This document shows positions 1 through 9,745 of a DNA stretch of 64,000 nt, piece after piece. The translations under genes and the position numbers were made by a program. Numbering within the stretch: position 1 is the first letter of the stretch; the number at the start of each line of letters is the position of its first letter. The notes beneath the pieces were generated by a model. That model was not told where the DNA came from, did not search any database, and was given only the letters and a program-made list of their open reading frames with translations. The stretch comes from Sutterella wadsworthensis (GTDB taxonomy: Bacteria; Pseudomonadota; Gammaproteobacteria; Burkholderiales; Burkholderiaceae_F). Where the stretch lies: positions 51,416-115,415 of the forward strand of contig NZ_QNRV01000006.1 in NCBI RefSeq assembly GCF_003315195.1, written 5' to 3'.

Positions 1-2016
1 GTCACCGATCGGGGCGTCAATGGATTCCACTCCGCGCATCGCCTGCGTGAGCAAATTTACTTTCTGAAGCGGCAGATCCGCGAGCTCTGCGAGCTCCTGC
101 TCAGTCGGCTGACGACCGTGCTGCTGCAGGAACTTCTGCTTCTGACGGCGCAGCTTGTTGTAGGACTCCGTCATATGCACAGGAATGCGAATAGTGTTGC
201 CGAAATCCGCCACCGCACGGGTAACCGATTGACGAACCCACCAAGTCGCATAGGTTGAGAACTTGTAGCCGCGGCGGTATTCGAACTTGTCGACCGCCTT
301 CATGAGACCCAAGTTGCCTTCCTGAATCAGGTCCGTCATGGCAAGACCACGATTGACGTAACCCTTGGCAATAGAGATTACGAGGCGCAGATTAGCCTCA
401 ATCATCTTTGCCTTGGCCTGCATGAGGTTCGTTTGCGCAAGCTTCATCGCACGGCCGAGCTCACGCTGCTCAGAATGTTTGAGCAAGCCTTCTCGTTCTG
501 CGCTGATCAGCACCGCCTGCTCTTCCTTGAGCACCGCCATCGAATGACTCACTGCATCCGACCAGGGCTTGCCGGCAGCCGATATTTTTTCAAAGCACTC
601 GGGATCAGTGACGCCGTCGCTCTTGAGAAGCTCTACAACCTGCACTTGCGGCATGCGGCATTGGTTAGCCAAGGTCGCGCGCATCTTCTTGAGCGTATTG
701 TTCACTTCATCCATATGCTGGCTGATGTGATCCGTCATTTGAGTAACGAGCTTCACGGAAAAGCGGATCGGCGACAAAGCTGCCGACATGTCAGCAAGCG
801 CCTTGCGGTATTCCTTCTCTCGCTTTGGATCGCCATAGGTTTCACGCACACGGTCGAGCGATTTGCGGGCGAGCTCAAAAAGTGAAAGCACGCGGGCGCG
901 CATTTCCGCGAGCTGATCCACCGTCATGGCTGCTGCGCCAATGTCGGTAGCAATCTCATCAGCGGATGAGTTGGCATTTTCCTCAGCAGCGGCATCATTA
1001 AAGCCGTCCACGACGGTATCTACCGCGGTGTTCTCGTCTTTAAGCGCCTCTCCAAGCCGCAGGATTTCTTCCACTGCGATCGGGTACTCCACGATAGTTG
1101 CCACAAGCTTGATCGTGAATTGTTCAATCGACTTGGCAACTTCGATTTCTCCGGCACGTGTGAGCAGCTTATGCGAACCGACGCCGCGCAGATAGGCACG
1201 CAACGGATCCTTTGAAAGACCGACAGACTCTTCGGGCGTCAGCATCACAGCGGCGTCATCTTCGTCAATGTCATCGCTGTTGTCGCCGCCCATGCCGTTG
1301 ATGAGGATGTCATCCTCATCCGGCGGGGCCTCAAAAACCTGAATACCCAGACGGCCGAGCTGTTCGGTTACTTCCTGAAGATTTTCCGAAGTACGAAGTG
1401 CGCTTTCGGGCAGATAATCGTTGATGTCTGCAAGCGTCACCCAGCCGCGGGAACGCCCCAGACGCACGAGTTCACCGTAGCCGTTGCGCGGCGTGCGGTT
1501 GTCGGCGTCCTGATCATCCTCATCGGAATCCTCAGACCCATCGGCAGCGTCAATATTCTCAGCATCCTCGCCTTCAGGCTGCCAGGCATCGAGTTCGGCA
1601 ACCTCCTCGTCGACCATTCCGTCATCGTCATCGGCGAGAACAGCATCGCTCGAAAGCTCGCCGTCGACCTCGTCATCAACATCATCAGCATCCGTATCAA
1701 ACGGCACTTCTTCGGCCGCCTTGACCTTCTTGGACTTAGAGGCTGCCGTTTTACGAGGTTTTTTAGGTTTGGCCGCCGCTTCAGCGCCATCGGCACCTTC
1801 AGCAGTCTTTTCTGCTTTACTCTTACGCGTGCGCTTAGGTTTGGCCGGCGCTTCATCAAGCGCACCATCCCCTTCCGCTTTCTTCACCCGCTTCGTTCGA
1901 GCTGGTTTTTTCTCGGCCGTATCGGCTGGTTCGGACTTCACCTTCTTGGTGTCCGCAGTCGTGAGTTCGGCAGCGGCTTCCGTATCTTCCGTCGTCTTCT
2001 TTGTCGTCTTGGCCAT
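1..2016 (-). CDS. Second RpoD-like primary-type sigma factor (C-terminus cut by window edge)
   Basis: Sigma-70 family factor; 672 codons are visible and the C-terminal part (regions 3/4) lies beyond base 1. The order is a Lys/Ala-rich then acidic N-terminus (about residues 1-150), a region 1.1-like domain ([15 protein letters not shown]), region 1.2 ([12 protein letters not shown]), a long non-conserved region, and regions 2.1-2.4 with [37 protein letters not shown] and [16 protein letters not shown]. The Tyr, Trp, Trp, Gln, Thr and Arg positions used by sigma-70 at the -10 element are kept. After them the neighbouring RpoD reads [10 protein letters not shown] but this protein reads [10 protein letters not shown]. 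It follows rpoD in the same direction, 714 nt downstream. The ATG at 2016 has GGAG six bases upstream; an in-frame ATG at 2037 with GGGAG is an alternative. A paralogue of rpoD, role unknown. Confidence 0.9.
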   Translation of the reverse strand, partial: MAKTTKKTTEDTEAAAELTTADTKKVKSEPADTAEKKPARTKRVKKAEGDGALDEAPAKPKRTRKSKAEKTAEGADGAEAAAKPKKPRKTAASKSKKVKAAEEVPFDTDADDVDDEVDGELSSDAVLADDDDGMVDEEVAELDAWQPEGEDAENIDAADGSEDSDEDDQDADNRTPRNGYGELVRLGRSRGWVTLADINDYLPESALRTSENLQEVTEQLGRLGIQVFEAPPDEDDILINGMGGDNSDDIDEDDAAVMLTPEESVGLSKDPLRAYLRGVGSHKLLTRAGEIEVAKSIEQFTIKLVATIVEYPIAVEEILRLGEALKDENTAVDTVVDGFNDAAAEENANSSADEIATDIGAAAMTVDQLAEMRARVLSLFELARKSLDRVRETYGDPKREKEYRKALADMSAALSPIRFSVKLVTQMTDHISQHMDEVNNTLKKMRATLANQCRMPQVQVVELLKSDGVTDPECFEKISAAGKPWSDAVSHSMAVLKEEQAVLISAEREGLLKHSEQRELGRAMKLAQTNLMQAKAKMIEANLRLVISIAKGYVNRGLAMTDLIQEGNLGLMKAVDKFEYRRGYKFSTYATWWVRQSVTRAVADFGNTIRIPVHMTESYNKLRRQKQKFLQQHGRQPTEQELAELADLPLQKVNLLTQAMRGVESIDAPIGD

Positions 2017-2495
2017 TGTGCACTCCGCAGCATTCATCTCAACGGCTCTCCCAAGAGAGTCCGCCGTTCGAACGCGTCGGGCATAATTCTTGAATTCACA
2101 GCCGTAAGAAACCCTCTCCAAGATTCTCCGTGCCAAACGCTTGAAAAGCTGCGCACAGGAGACCGCAGCTACTCGATCTTCGTTAGGGAACGAGCAGCTG
2201 CGAATGCTCCGGCACCGCTTCGAGCCTCTTGCTGATTGAAAGCGGTCCGGCTTCTTGTTGAGGGATCCTTCCGGGTCCGGCGCCGCACGTTTAAATCCAA
2301 CTGAACCCTTGGAGCCCATTGGAAATCAATGCAGCCTGTCTGCTTCGAGGCGGAGAATTCATTCCGCGTTGATGCTCCCAGCGCAGCTTCGTGCGCTAGG
2401 CAGCCCTAATATTTATTCGAGCGAGCAGCAGGCCGCTTGAAATTCCAGGCTTCGAAGGGAAATCGAATCCGGACGATGCGGCGAAAAAGGGATGT

Positions 2496-2524
2496 AGGAT
2501 ACGCTAAACAGCATATCTTTTCAA
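2496..2524 (-). promoter_or_regulatory. Candidate sigma-70 promoter for the second sigma gene
   Basis: On the minus strand TTGAAA (2519-2524) is separated by 17 bases from TATCCT (2496-2501). Transcription would begin near 2489 and leave a leader of about 470 nt before the sigma gene. Judged from sequence only. The region 2017-2495 holds no convincing gene on either strand. Confidence 0.45.
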
Positions 2525-2676
2525 CCTTTTACGCCGAAAAAATTTCCCAAATTTTCAGCGAAGTTCGTTGGAAATAAGCGCTTGTGCTATGACAAATGGC
2601 TGTGCCGCCTGCGCGGTTTACCTAGGCGTATGCGCGCATTCAGTACAGCACTTTTTAGGCGGACAGCCCAAACGGC

Positions 2677-2704
2677 CTCACCCAATCATCCATGATTGGA
2701 TGAG
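2677..2704 (-). terminator. Hairpin downstream of rpoD
   Basis: 13-base arms (2677-2689 and 2692-2704) pair fully in the minus-strand RNA with one G-U pair and a 2-nt loop, 27 nt after the rpoD stop. Only a short, weak T tract follows, so termination may be leaky or factor-assisted, and read-through into the downstream sigma gene is possible. Confidence 0.5.
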
Positions 2705-2730
2705 ACCTTTGTAGACACAGCATTTCGCAA

Positions 2731-5487
2731 TCAATTGTCTGTTTCGTCAAGGAAACTCTTCAGTTTGTCGGCACGTGAAGGATGGCGAAGCTTGCGCAGT
2801 GCCTTTGTTTCAATCTGACGAATACGTTCTCGCGTAACGTCAAACTGCTTGCCCACCTCTTCGAGCGTATGATCGGACTGCATTTCAATGCCAAAGCGCA
2901 TGCGCAGCACCTTCGCTTCACGAGGAGAAAGACTGTCGAGCACTTGCTTGACCGTGTCCGACAACGAAGCATTCTGCACCGCCTCGGCCGGCGCCACCGT
3001 CTGAGTATCCTCCAGAAAATCGCCCAAATGAGAATCGTCATCGTCGCCGATCGGCGTTTCCATCGATATCGGCTCTTTGGCAATCTTCATGATTTTGAGG
3101 ATCTTGTCTTCGGGCATCTCCATCAATTCAGCAAGCCGCCGGCTGTCAGGTTCCACACCGGTTTCCTGAAGCTCCTGACGCGTAATGCGGTTCATGCGGT
3201 TGATCGTTTCGATCATATGCACCGGAATACGAATCGTGCGGGCCTGGTCGGCAATGCTTCGCGTGATCGCCTGACGAATCCACCACGTGGCATAAGTGGA
3301 AAACTTATAGCCGCGGCGATATTCGAACTTGTCAACCGCTTTCATGAGGCCCACATTTCCTTCCTGAATCAAATCCAGGAACTGCAGCCCGCGGTTGGTG
3401 TACTTCTTAGCAATGGAGATCACCAGACGCAGATTGGCTTCTGTCATCTCGCGCTTGGCATTGCGCGCTTTGGACTCGCCCGTGGCCATCTGCTTATAGG
3501 TGTCGAGCAGCTCCGCTACCGTCATATGGGATTCGCGTTCGAGCTGTGCCAAACGGCGCTGCTCTTCTTCAACCGTCGCCCGCATATGAAGAATGACCTG
3601 CGCCTTGTCGGGATAGGCTGCCGCCACCTCATCGACCCAGCCGATGCGGGTGGCATTGGAAATGAAGTTGGCGAGGAACCATTCGCGGGGCAGATGGAGG
3701 TGTCGGACGTATTCGTCATAAACCGTACGTTCGCTGCCGCGGACAATGCCTATCGTGCGGCGAAGCGACTCACAGAGCCGATCGGCCGTTTTGGCAGTAA
3801 AGCGAATCTCCATGAGTTCGCGCTGAATCTGATCCTTGAGCCCCTCCAGTTCAGGCGCATGCGGCCCCTTGCCGTCAAAGGTTTCAACGAGCGAACGGAA
3901 ATGAGCTTCCACGCGGTCAAACACCGCAAGGCTCTTTTCCTTTAAATCTTCGAGCTGCCCCACCGTCATAGCGGAAGCGCCCATGTCTGTCTCATCCTCC
4001 ACGGCGCCAACGACGTTTTTCTGATCATCGGGCGTGACGATGCCGTCAACCACCTCATCAATGGGCGTTTCACCGGACCGGATGCGTTCAGCACTTTCAA
4101 GGATTTCGTGCACCGTTACTGGGCACCGAGCAATGGCGAGAACCATGTGCTTGAGGCCGTCTTCGATGCGTTTGCTGATCTCAATTTCATCCTGACGCGA
4201 AAGAAGCTCTACGGATCCCATCTCACGCATGTAAATACGCACGGGATCGGTCGTACGGCCGAATTCACTTTCTACCGTCGAAAGGGCAGCCTCGGCTTCC
4301 GCTTCGGCGTCTTCATCACTAACCCCCTCAGCACCGCCCTGAATGAGCAGCTGCTCCTCATCGGGAGCCACTTCGTGCACCGCGATGTTGAGATTGCCAA
4401 GAATGTTGACAATCGTCTCGATGGCATCTTCGTCAAGCAGCGTGTTGGGGATGTTGTCATTGATTTCGCTGTAGGTGACGTAGCCGCGCTCCTTGCCCAA
4501 GCTGATCAGCTTGATGAGTTTGGAGCGGCGGTCTTCCGTAGACTCTTCAGCCGCCCCGTAGCCATGCTTCATAGCTTCCATGAGCGCCTTGTCACGCGCA
4601 GCGCGCGACTTCTTGGAGCGGCGCGTCTTTTTTGGCGCCGCTTCGGGCTCAGCCTCAGAAGGCGCAGCCTCTGCATCCGCAGCGCCGTCTTCGTCAGTCT
4701 CATCCCCGACATCTTCAACCGCCTCGATGTCTTCGACCTCATCGAGTTCGGGGATGTCTTCATAGTCGGCATCCTCATCATCAATGACGCCAGCGATGTC
4801 TTCTCCGCCGTCGTCATCAAAATCGAAGTCTTCGCTGTCAGCGTCGACAGGCTTTGCTGATTTTTTGCGTCCTTTGCTCTTCGCGGTGCTCTTGGCCGCC
4901 TTAGGTTTGGCCGCTTTCGATTTGGGCGTCTTGACTGGCGCCGCCTCAGCCTGCTCTGCTGAAAGTTCTTCGGCCGGAGCTTTGGCTTTCACCGTTTTGA
5001 CCTTGCGTGCTCTGACCGCTTTTTTCCCCTCAGCAGCTGCAGACGCTTCCGCCGCAGGCAGGGTCTCTTCCGAAGGCTCCGTTTTTTTCGCCGCGCGAGT
5101 CTTCCGGACAGGCTTGGCCTTCTCATCGCCAGCTGGGTATTCCGGCGTATTCAAATCATCCGCATCCGCCTTGGCAACGACCTTCTTGGCTGATTTGCGC
5201 AGACGAGTCGGCTTGACGGGTTCGGCCGCAGCTGCAGGACTCTCTTCAGGCACAGCCTGAAGTTCAGCGGTTTTAGGCGTTTTTTCGCCTTTGACTTTCT
5301 TTGCCTTTACGGCCTTCTTGGACGTTTTTTCAGGTTCTACGGATTCGATAGAAAGCGTAAGACCGGAAGTCTCGAGGGTCGCTGTCTTTGTTTTGCGCTT
5401 CGAGTGCTTCTTATCTTTCTGCGCATCATTGGAAGTTTCTATTTTGACTTCCACGCCGTCTTTCTTCGCTTTCTTAGCCACCGCCAT
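2731..5487 (-). CDS. rpoD: RNA polymerase sigma factor RpoD (sigma-70)
   Basis: Primary sigma factor, 918 aa against 613 in E. coli. Roughly the first 330 residues are an added Lys/Ala/Pro-rich histone-like segment followed by an Asp/Glu-rich segment, as known for Burkholderiales RpoD. Then come region 1.1 ([20 protein letters not shown]), region 1.2 ([16 protein letters not shown]), the non-conserved region, regions 2.1-2.4 ([20 protein letters not shown]), region 3, and region 4 with the DNA-binding segment [20 protein letters not shown]. The ATG at 5487 is chosen because GGGAGAG lies just upstream and the protein then starts MAVAKKAKK; an open frame runs 33 codons further but is Gly/Pro-rich with no family resemblance. 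Last core gene of the rpsU-yqeY-dnaG-rpoD cluster, followed by its own paralogue. Confidence 0.97.
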   Translation of the reverse strand: MAVAKKAKKDGVEVKIETSNDAQKDKKHSKRKTKTATLETSGLTLSIESVEPEKTSKKAVKAKKVKGEKTPKTAELQAVPEESPAAAAEPVKPTRLRKSAKKVVAKADADDLNTPEYPAGDEKAKPVRKTRAAKKTEPSEETLPAAEASAAAEGKKAVRARKVKTVKAKAPAEELSAEQAEAAPVKTPKSKAAKPKAAKSTAKSKGRKKSAKPVDADSEDFDFDDDGGEDIAGVIDDEDADYEDIPELDEVEDIEAVEDVGDETDEDGAADAEAAPSEAEPEAAPKKTRRSKKSRAARDKALMEAMKHGYGAAEESTEDRRSKLIKLISLGKERGYVTYSEINDNIPNTLLDEDAIETIVNILGNLNIAVHEVAPDEEQLLIQGGAEGVSDEDAEAEAEAALSTVESEFGRTTDPVRIYMREMGSVELLSRQDEIEISKRIEDGLKHMVLAIARCPVTVHEILESAERIRSGETPIDEVVDGIVTPDDQKNVVGAVEDETDMGASAMTVGQLEDLKEKSLAVFDRVEAHFRSLVETFDGKGPHAPELEGLKDQIQRELMEIRFTAKTADRLCESLRRTIGIVRGSERTVYDEYVRHLHLPREWFLANFISNATRIGWVDEVAAAYPDKAQVILHMRATVEEEQRRLAQLERESHMTVAELLDTYKQMATGESKARNAKREMTEANLRLVISIAKKYTNRGLQFLDLIQEGNVGLMKAVDKFEYRRGYKFSTYATWWIRQAITRSIADQARTIRIPVHMIETINRMNRITRQELQETGVEPDSRRLAELMEMPEDKILKIMKIAKEPISMETPIGDDDDSHLGDFLEDTQTVAPAEAVQNASLSDTVKQVLDSLSPREAKVLRMRFGIEMQSDHTLEEVGKQFDVTRERIRQIETKALRKLRHPSRADKLKSFLDETDN

Positions 5488-5843
5488 GTGCGTCTCTCCC
5501 GAGGGGGGCCCAGCACCCGAAAGCTCTCTTCGGCCGCCGGCCGCCCCTGCCGAACCGCCGCAGACATCACGTGGGTCTGCCGCCATTCAGCCGTCAGCTG
5601 GAGCATTCCGTCCATCCTGCACGGAACACCGATGCGATCTGCTCTCCAGCGCTCAAGTCACTCTGCATTAAAGGAAAGTAAAAAAAGCGCCGCTTGCAAA
5701 CAAATACTGCCAATATCCTTAGGATTGAGTCGGGGTTGACAAGCCTTCTCAATAAGGGGACCTGAAGCAGAACCACTGCAAAGCGGAGAGATCAATATCA
5801 AATAATGCCACACGGGGTGGAAAATGCCGCGAACAAATCTTTG

Positions 5844-5891
5844 AGATAACCCCAAGATTGCAAGATATGCAAGTCTTTTTTGTGTTTCCAA
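5844..5891 (-). promoter_or_regulatory. Candidate overlapping promoters ahead of rpoD
   Basis: In the 500-nt dnaG-rpoD spacer (5488-5987) the minus strand has TTGGAA (5886-5891), 18 bases, TATCTT (5862-5867), and overlapping it TTGCAT (5867-5872), 17 bases, TTATCT (5844-5849). Either could give rpoD its own transcript with a leader of about 350 nt. Weak evidence from motif matching only. Nothing else recognisable was seen in the spacer. Confidence 0.3.
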
Positions 5892-5987
5892 TTGCAACAC
5901 GTTGCCATAATGCGCTGTATTGGCATTCATCACGACAACCCCTTATGAAATATAAGGGATTTCACCAATAAACGGCACAACTCGTTT

Positions 5988-8588
5988 TTATCGCGCTTTT
6001 CGTCCCAACCCGCTCGGCGGCATGTCCGCAGGAATCTGCGGTTCTGCTTGGGCTTCTTCCGCTGCGCTCCAATCGTCAGACCAACCTGCAAGTTCAGCGT
6101 CTGAAGGCAGATCCGTAAGTCCTTTGGGAGGCTCCGGCATGGGGCCCGACGAAGACTCTTCACTCATGAATTCGTCATTTGTCTGGAGCGTGCGTCCTGT
6201 TCGTTTTTCTGCCTGTGCCGTCAGAGCCGCGGCGATTTCATCACGTCGAGAACGAGCTGACTGCACAGGAACCGCAGCCGCCGGAGCAGAAACGCCCGCA
6301 TTCAGAGGATGCACTCCCAACGCTCCGCCAGAAGGCGGAGGAGCCCCGAAACTCCCAAAGACACGGGCGGCCCGTGCAGCAACAGCACTGGTTTGCGTTG
6401 AAGAGACCTGAGTGTTTTCAGACTTACCGGCAGATCTGGGCGGATGGGTGGCTGAGGCGCCATTTCTCGCGGCAACAGCCGCGACAGAGGTCTGGGCAGC
6501 CGTCGGCTCCCGCACACTCAAAGCAGTTTTGGCTGCTTCATCCATTGCTGCCTTGCCGAATAAATGCTCCTGAAGCGCACGCACCTTAGGATTATTGGAA
6601 TAGGCCACATCTGCACGCCCCTTTTCCGACTGCGCAAAAGCAGCCGTACGGGACTGCTCTTCTGCTCGGCGGCGCCAGTCCTTTTCCTCTTCGGCCGCTT
6701 CTGAAATCAATGCTTCAATGTCTCGGCTTCGCTTCGCGAGCGGCTTCATTTTGGCAAGCGTATCTGCTGTGGCAGGTTCTTCGGAGAGTTTCAGAAGCCG
6801 ATCTTTCACCTGATCGAGTTCGAGCTCCAGAAAGCCGCGCTTCAATTCCAGCCGAGCCGCCTCCTGCGGCGTCTCGATGGTCATTTCTTCTGCAAGCAGC
6901 CTCGCATAGTGATCATAGTTGGGGGATTTTTCCAAGCAAGCCAGCAGCGCAGCCGTATTCGTTACCGAACCGTCCTCGTGCGCGGCTGCACGCCAAACTT
7001 CGACAATATACTGCGAGGATGCGCTTTCGCTCGTCACGAATTCATCTTCAATTTGCGGCGTGAAATCCGAGAGAAGGGCCGGATAGGCAAGGAAACACTG
7101 CAGCATGCGTTCTCGGACATCTTTAGCACGAACGCGGGGCTCAAAATAAGACTGCCGCCGAGGCTGCCAGCCGCGGCCATAACTGCCGGCTCCGCCCCAA
7201 CGGCTGAAGCGGCCTGCGGCCGTTGGTCCGCTGTTCCAACGCTGTCCGGCCGGGCCAAAGTCCGTGCTGATATCCATAGGCGGAAGCACAGTTCGTTCCG
7301 GCGCGCCAGTATTCCACTCGCGTTCAAGGTCTTCGAGCTGCAGTCGAGCCAATCTGGCAATCTCACGCATCAAAGCCAGTCTTAAGACTGGCGCCTGCTT
7401 CATCGAAAGGATCAGCGGTTTAGCTTCCGCTGTGAGTTTTACGCGTTCTTCAGCATAGGTGAGCGACTTTCCTTCAATGAGAAGGCTTTTCAAAAACTCC
7501 GTCAGCGGCAGCGCCTTTTCGATTTCACGTTCATAACCCTCAGCGCCCTCTGCCTTAATAAGACTGTCGGGATCGTGTTCGGGCGGAAGCAGTACAAAGC
7601 GCGCAGCCTGTCCATCCTGAATCACTGGAAGCGCGGCCTCGAGCGCACGCCGAGCCGCCTTTCGGCCGGCGGAGTCCCCGTCAAATGAGAAATAAACCGT
7701 ATCCGTCAGTTTGAAAAGCTTCTTGACGTGTTCGGGCGTAATGGAGGTACCGAGCGCCGCGACGGCTTCGCGAAAGCCCGCCTGTGAGAGCTGGATGACA
7801 TCCATATAGCCCTCGCAGACAATCGCCCGGGCACGGTCAATGACAGCGCTTCGGCCTTCATAAAGACCGTAGAGTTCGCTGCCTTTGTGGTAAATAGGCG
7901 TTTCTGGGCTGTTCAGATACTTCGGCTGCTCGTCACCCTTCATCGTGCGTGCACCGAATCCGATGACCAGCCCCTTGGGCGAGCGAATCGGAAACATAAT
8001 GCGGCCGCGGAAGGCGTCGTAGCGCGAACCGTTCTTTTCGAGCACCAACCCTACTTCAAGCAGCTCTTTAGCGAGATATTTTTCGCCGGGGAAGATCGCC
8101 TGCAGACCGTGCCAGCCATCCGGAGAGAAACCCAGACCGAAACGCAATGCCGTTTCACCCGTAATCTCGCGCTGCTTTAAATAGTCAATCGCACGCGGCG
8201 TTGCCTTCAGTGTTTCGCTGTAGAAGTCCGCCGCCTCTTTCATGTATTCGCCGAGCGTCTTTGCGCGGGCACGCTCCTCCTGACGGTGCGGCGAGTTGTC
8301 TTCCGGCACCTGCATGCCGTAGATATCGGCCAAACGACGAACAGCCTCGGGGAACTCGAGGTGTTCAATGTCCATCAAAAAACCGATGGCATTGCCTGCT
8401 TTGCCGCAGCCGAAGCACTTAAAGATCTGCTTGGAGGGACTGACGGAAAAGGACGGCGTCTTTTCTTTGTGAAACGGACAGCACGCCATGAAATTGCGTC
8501 CGCTCTTCTTGAGGGTCACATAACGGCCGATCACATCAACGATGTCGGCACGCTCAAGCAGACTGGAGATGAAGCCCTCAGGAATCAT
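5988..8588 (-). CDS. dnaG: DNA primase DnaG with long C-terminal extension
   Basis: Makes RNA primers at the replication fork. The CHC2 zinc finger is complete (CPFHKEKTPSF at 37-47, CFGC at 58-61). The DNA primase core and TOPRIM domain follow, with AIVCEGYMDVIQL and SFDGDSAGRKAARR carrying the acidic metal ligands. A helicase-interaction domain lies at about residues 430-640. The protein is 866 aa against 581 in E. coli; the excess is a low-complexity Ala/Ser/Pro-rich tail after about residue 650 with no recognised fold. The ATG at 8588 gives the standard MIPEGFI start. It lies between yqeY and rpoD in the macromolecular-synthesis cluster. Confidence 0.97.
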   Translation of the reverse strand: MIPEGFISSLLERADIVDVIGRYVTLKKSGRNFMACCPFHKEKTPSFSVSPSKQIFKCFGCGKAGNAIGFLMDIEHLEFPEAVRRLADIYGMQVPEDNSPHRQEERARAKTLGEYMKEAADFYSETLKATPRAIDYLKQREITGETALRFGLGFSPDGWHGLQAIFPGEKYLAKELLEVGLVLEKNGSRYDAFRGRIMFPIRSPKGLVIGFGARTMKGDEQPKYLNSPETPIYHKGSELYGLYEGRSAVIDRARAIVCEGYMDVIQLSQAGFREAVAALGTSITPEHVKKLFKLTDTVYFSFDGDSAGRKAARRALEAALPVIQDGQAARFVLLPPEHDPDSLIKAEGAEGYEREIEKALPLTEFLKSLLIEGKSLTYAEERVKLTAEAKPLILSMKQAPVLRLALMREIARLARLQLEDLEREWNTGAPERTVLPPMDISTDFGPAGQRWNSGPTAAGRFSRWGGAGSYGRGWQPRRQSYFEPRVRAKDVRERMLQCFLAYPALLSDFTPQIEDEFVTSESASSQYIVEVWRAAAHEDGSVTNTAALLACLEKSPNYDHYARLLAEEMTIETPQEAARLELKRGFLELELDQVKDRLLKLSEEPATADTLAKMKPLAKRSRDIEALISEAAEEEKDWRRRAEEQSRTAAFAQSEKGRADVAYSNNPKVRALQEHLFGKAAMDEAAKTALSVREPTAAQTSVAAVAARNGASATHPPRSAGKSENTQVSSTQTSAVAARAARVFGSFGAPPPSGGALGVHPLNAGVSAPAAAVPVQSARSRRDEIAAALTAQAEKRTGRTLQTNDEFMSEESSSGPMPEPPKGLTDLPSDAELAGWSDDWSAAEEAQAEPQIPADMPPSGLGRKAR

Positions 8589-8689
8589 GAAAATTTAACA
8601 GTAAAGAAGATGTCGAGAAAATCAGACTTGCTGATCAGGAGCGCATTGTCACAGCTCCGATGCAACAAGATATCCCACTTCATCCAAAG

Positions 8690-8720
8690 ATAAAAGAAAA
8701 GCCCTGGGTTTAACCAGGGC
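8690..8720 (-). terminator. Intrinsic terminator between yqeY and dnaG
   Basis: The minus-strand RNA forms a stem GCCCTGG/CCAGGGC (8701-8707 with 8714-8720) followed by TTTTCTTTT. It would end or reduce rpsU-yqeY transcripts before dnaG, as the terminator between rpsU and dnaG does in E. coli. Confidence 0.8.
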
Positions 8721-8821
8721 CCCTCTTTTGACTGCCCGCAGACAGTCCGATATGTGCCGCCGACGACAGAGGTCGATGAATCTCCGTCTTCGGCTGCGCG
8801 GCCTTTTGGGACGCTTTGGAC

Positions 8822-9265
8822 TTAGGCAGTCAGGCGAGCCTTGACCAGTGCAGAGACCTTGCCGAGATCGGCGCGACCTGCAACCTTAGCCTTGACGGCT
8901 CCCATCACCTTGCCCATTGCGGCCATGCCGGAAAGACCAGACTGAGCAATAGCTTCGTCGATGATTGCCCCGATTTCCTCATCGGAAAGCTGCTTGGGGA
9001 GATATCCCGAAAGCACATCAATTTCAGCCTGCTCTTTTTGAGCGAGGTCTTCACGGCCGCCCGCACGATACTGCTGGATCGAGTCGCGGCGCTGCTTGAC
9101 CATCTTGGCAATCACTTCCGTGACCTGCGCATCCGTCGCCTCGATCTTTTCATCGATTTCTCGCTGCTTCACTGCGGCAAGAAGGAGACGAATCGTGCTC
9201 AGACGGTCGGCATCATGCGCACGCATGGCGGCCTTCATATCTTCGCGGATTCTCTCTTTAATCAT
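8822..9265 (-). CDS. yqeY: GatB/YqeY-domain protein
   Basis: 147-aa member of the YqeY family, related to the C-terminal tRNA-binding domain of GatB; the cellular role is not established. Seen: helical sequence beginning MIKERIREDMKAAMRAHD, a central KQRRDSIQQY segment and the conserved LPKQLSDEEI and GMAAMGKVMGAVK stretches. The second of two close ATG codons (9265) is chosen: AAGGA lies 5 bases before it but overlaps the first ATG at 9271. It sits between rpsU and dnaG, a common arrangement in Burkholderiales. Confidence 0.9.
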   Translation of the reverse strand: MIKERIREDMKAAMRAHDADRLSTIRLLLAAVKQREIDEKIEATDAQVTEVIAKMVKQRRDSIQQYRAGGREDLAQKEQAEIDVLSGYLPKQLSDEEIGAIIDEAIAQSGLSGMAAMGKVMGAVKAKVAGRADLGKVSALVKARLTA

Positions 9266-9334
9266 CACCATCCTTGAGCGATATCTAGGAGTTAAGCACC
9301 AACAGAAAACTTCTGCTGGGCGAGGAAGAAGCGA

Positions 9335-9547
9335 TTAGTAGAGCTTCTTCGGGAGCATCATGCTGCGCAGGCGCTTGTAATGGCGCTTGACCGCGGCAGC
9401 CTTCTTGCGCTTACGTTCTGCGGTGGGCTTTTCATAGAATTCGCGCGCACGGAGTTCGGTCAGCAGGCCGGACTTTTCGATGGTGCGCTTAAAGCGGCGC
9501 AGGGCGACTTCGAAGGGTTCGTTCTCTTTAACGCGGATAGTAGGCAT
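9335..9547 (-). CDS. rpsU: 30S ribosomal protein S21
   Basis: 70-aa small-subunit ribosomal protein beginning [19 protein letters not shown], with the basic C-terminal helix [20 protein letters not shown]; normal length for the family. AGGTG lies just upstream of the ATG at 9547. First gene of the rpsU-yqeY-dnaG-rpoD cluster, divergent from the histidine kinase gene at 9746. Confidence 0.97.
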   Translation of the reverse strand: MPTIRVKENEPFEVALRRFKRTIEKSGLLTELRAREFYEKPTAERKRKKAAAVKRHYKRLRSMMLPKKLY

Positions 9548-9636
9548 TCGACACCTAGTTGTGATGACCCGGAAATGTATGAAAATCTTGAGCTGCGTCT
9601 GGTTCCGGGGCAAGATGCAGCCAAGTCGAAGCGCGA

Positions 9637-9665
9637 ATTTTCTCATGTTTGGACAGGAGATTCAA
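9637..9665 (-). promoter_or_regulatory. Candidate rpsU promoter
   Basis: Minus strand TTGAAT (9660-9665), 17 bases, GAAAAT (9637-9642), about 90 nt upstream of the rpsU start. Motif match only. Confidence 0.35.
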
Positions 9666-9745
9666 CGCTTTGAGGCGATTTTTTCCAGTTTTTATTTTGT
9701 TAGACGTGCCGAACCCCAATTGCAGCTACCCGAACAGCTCTTAAG

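Noticed and set aside
2782..3945. 387-codon open frame opposite rpoD
   Set aside because: Antisense shadow of the conserved sigma-70 regions.
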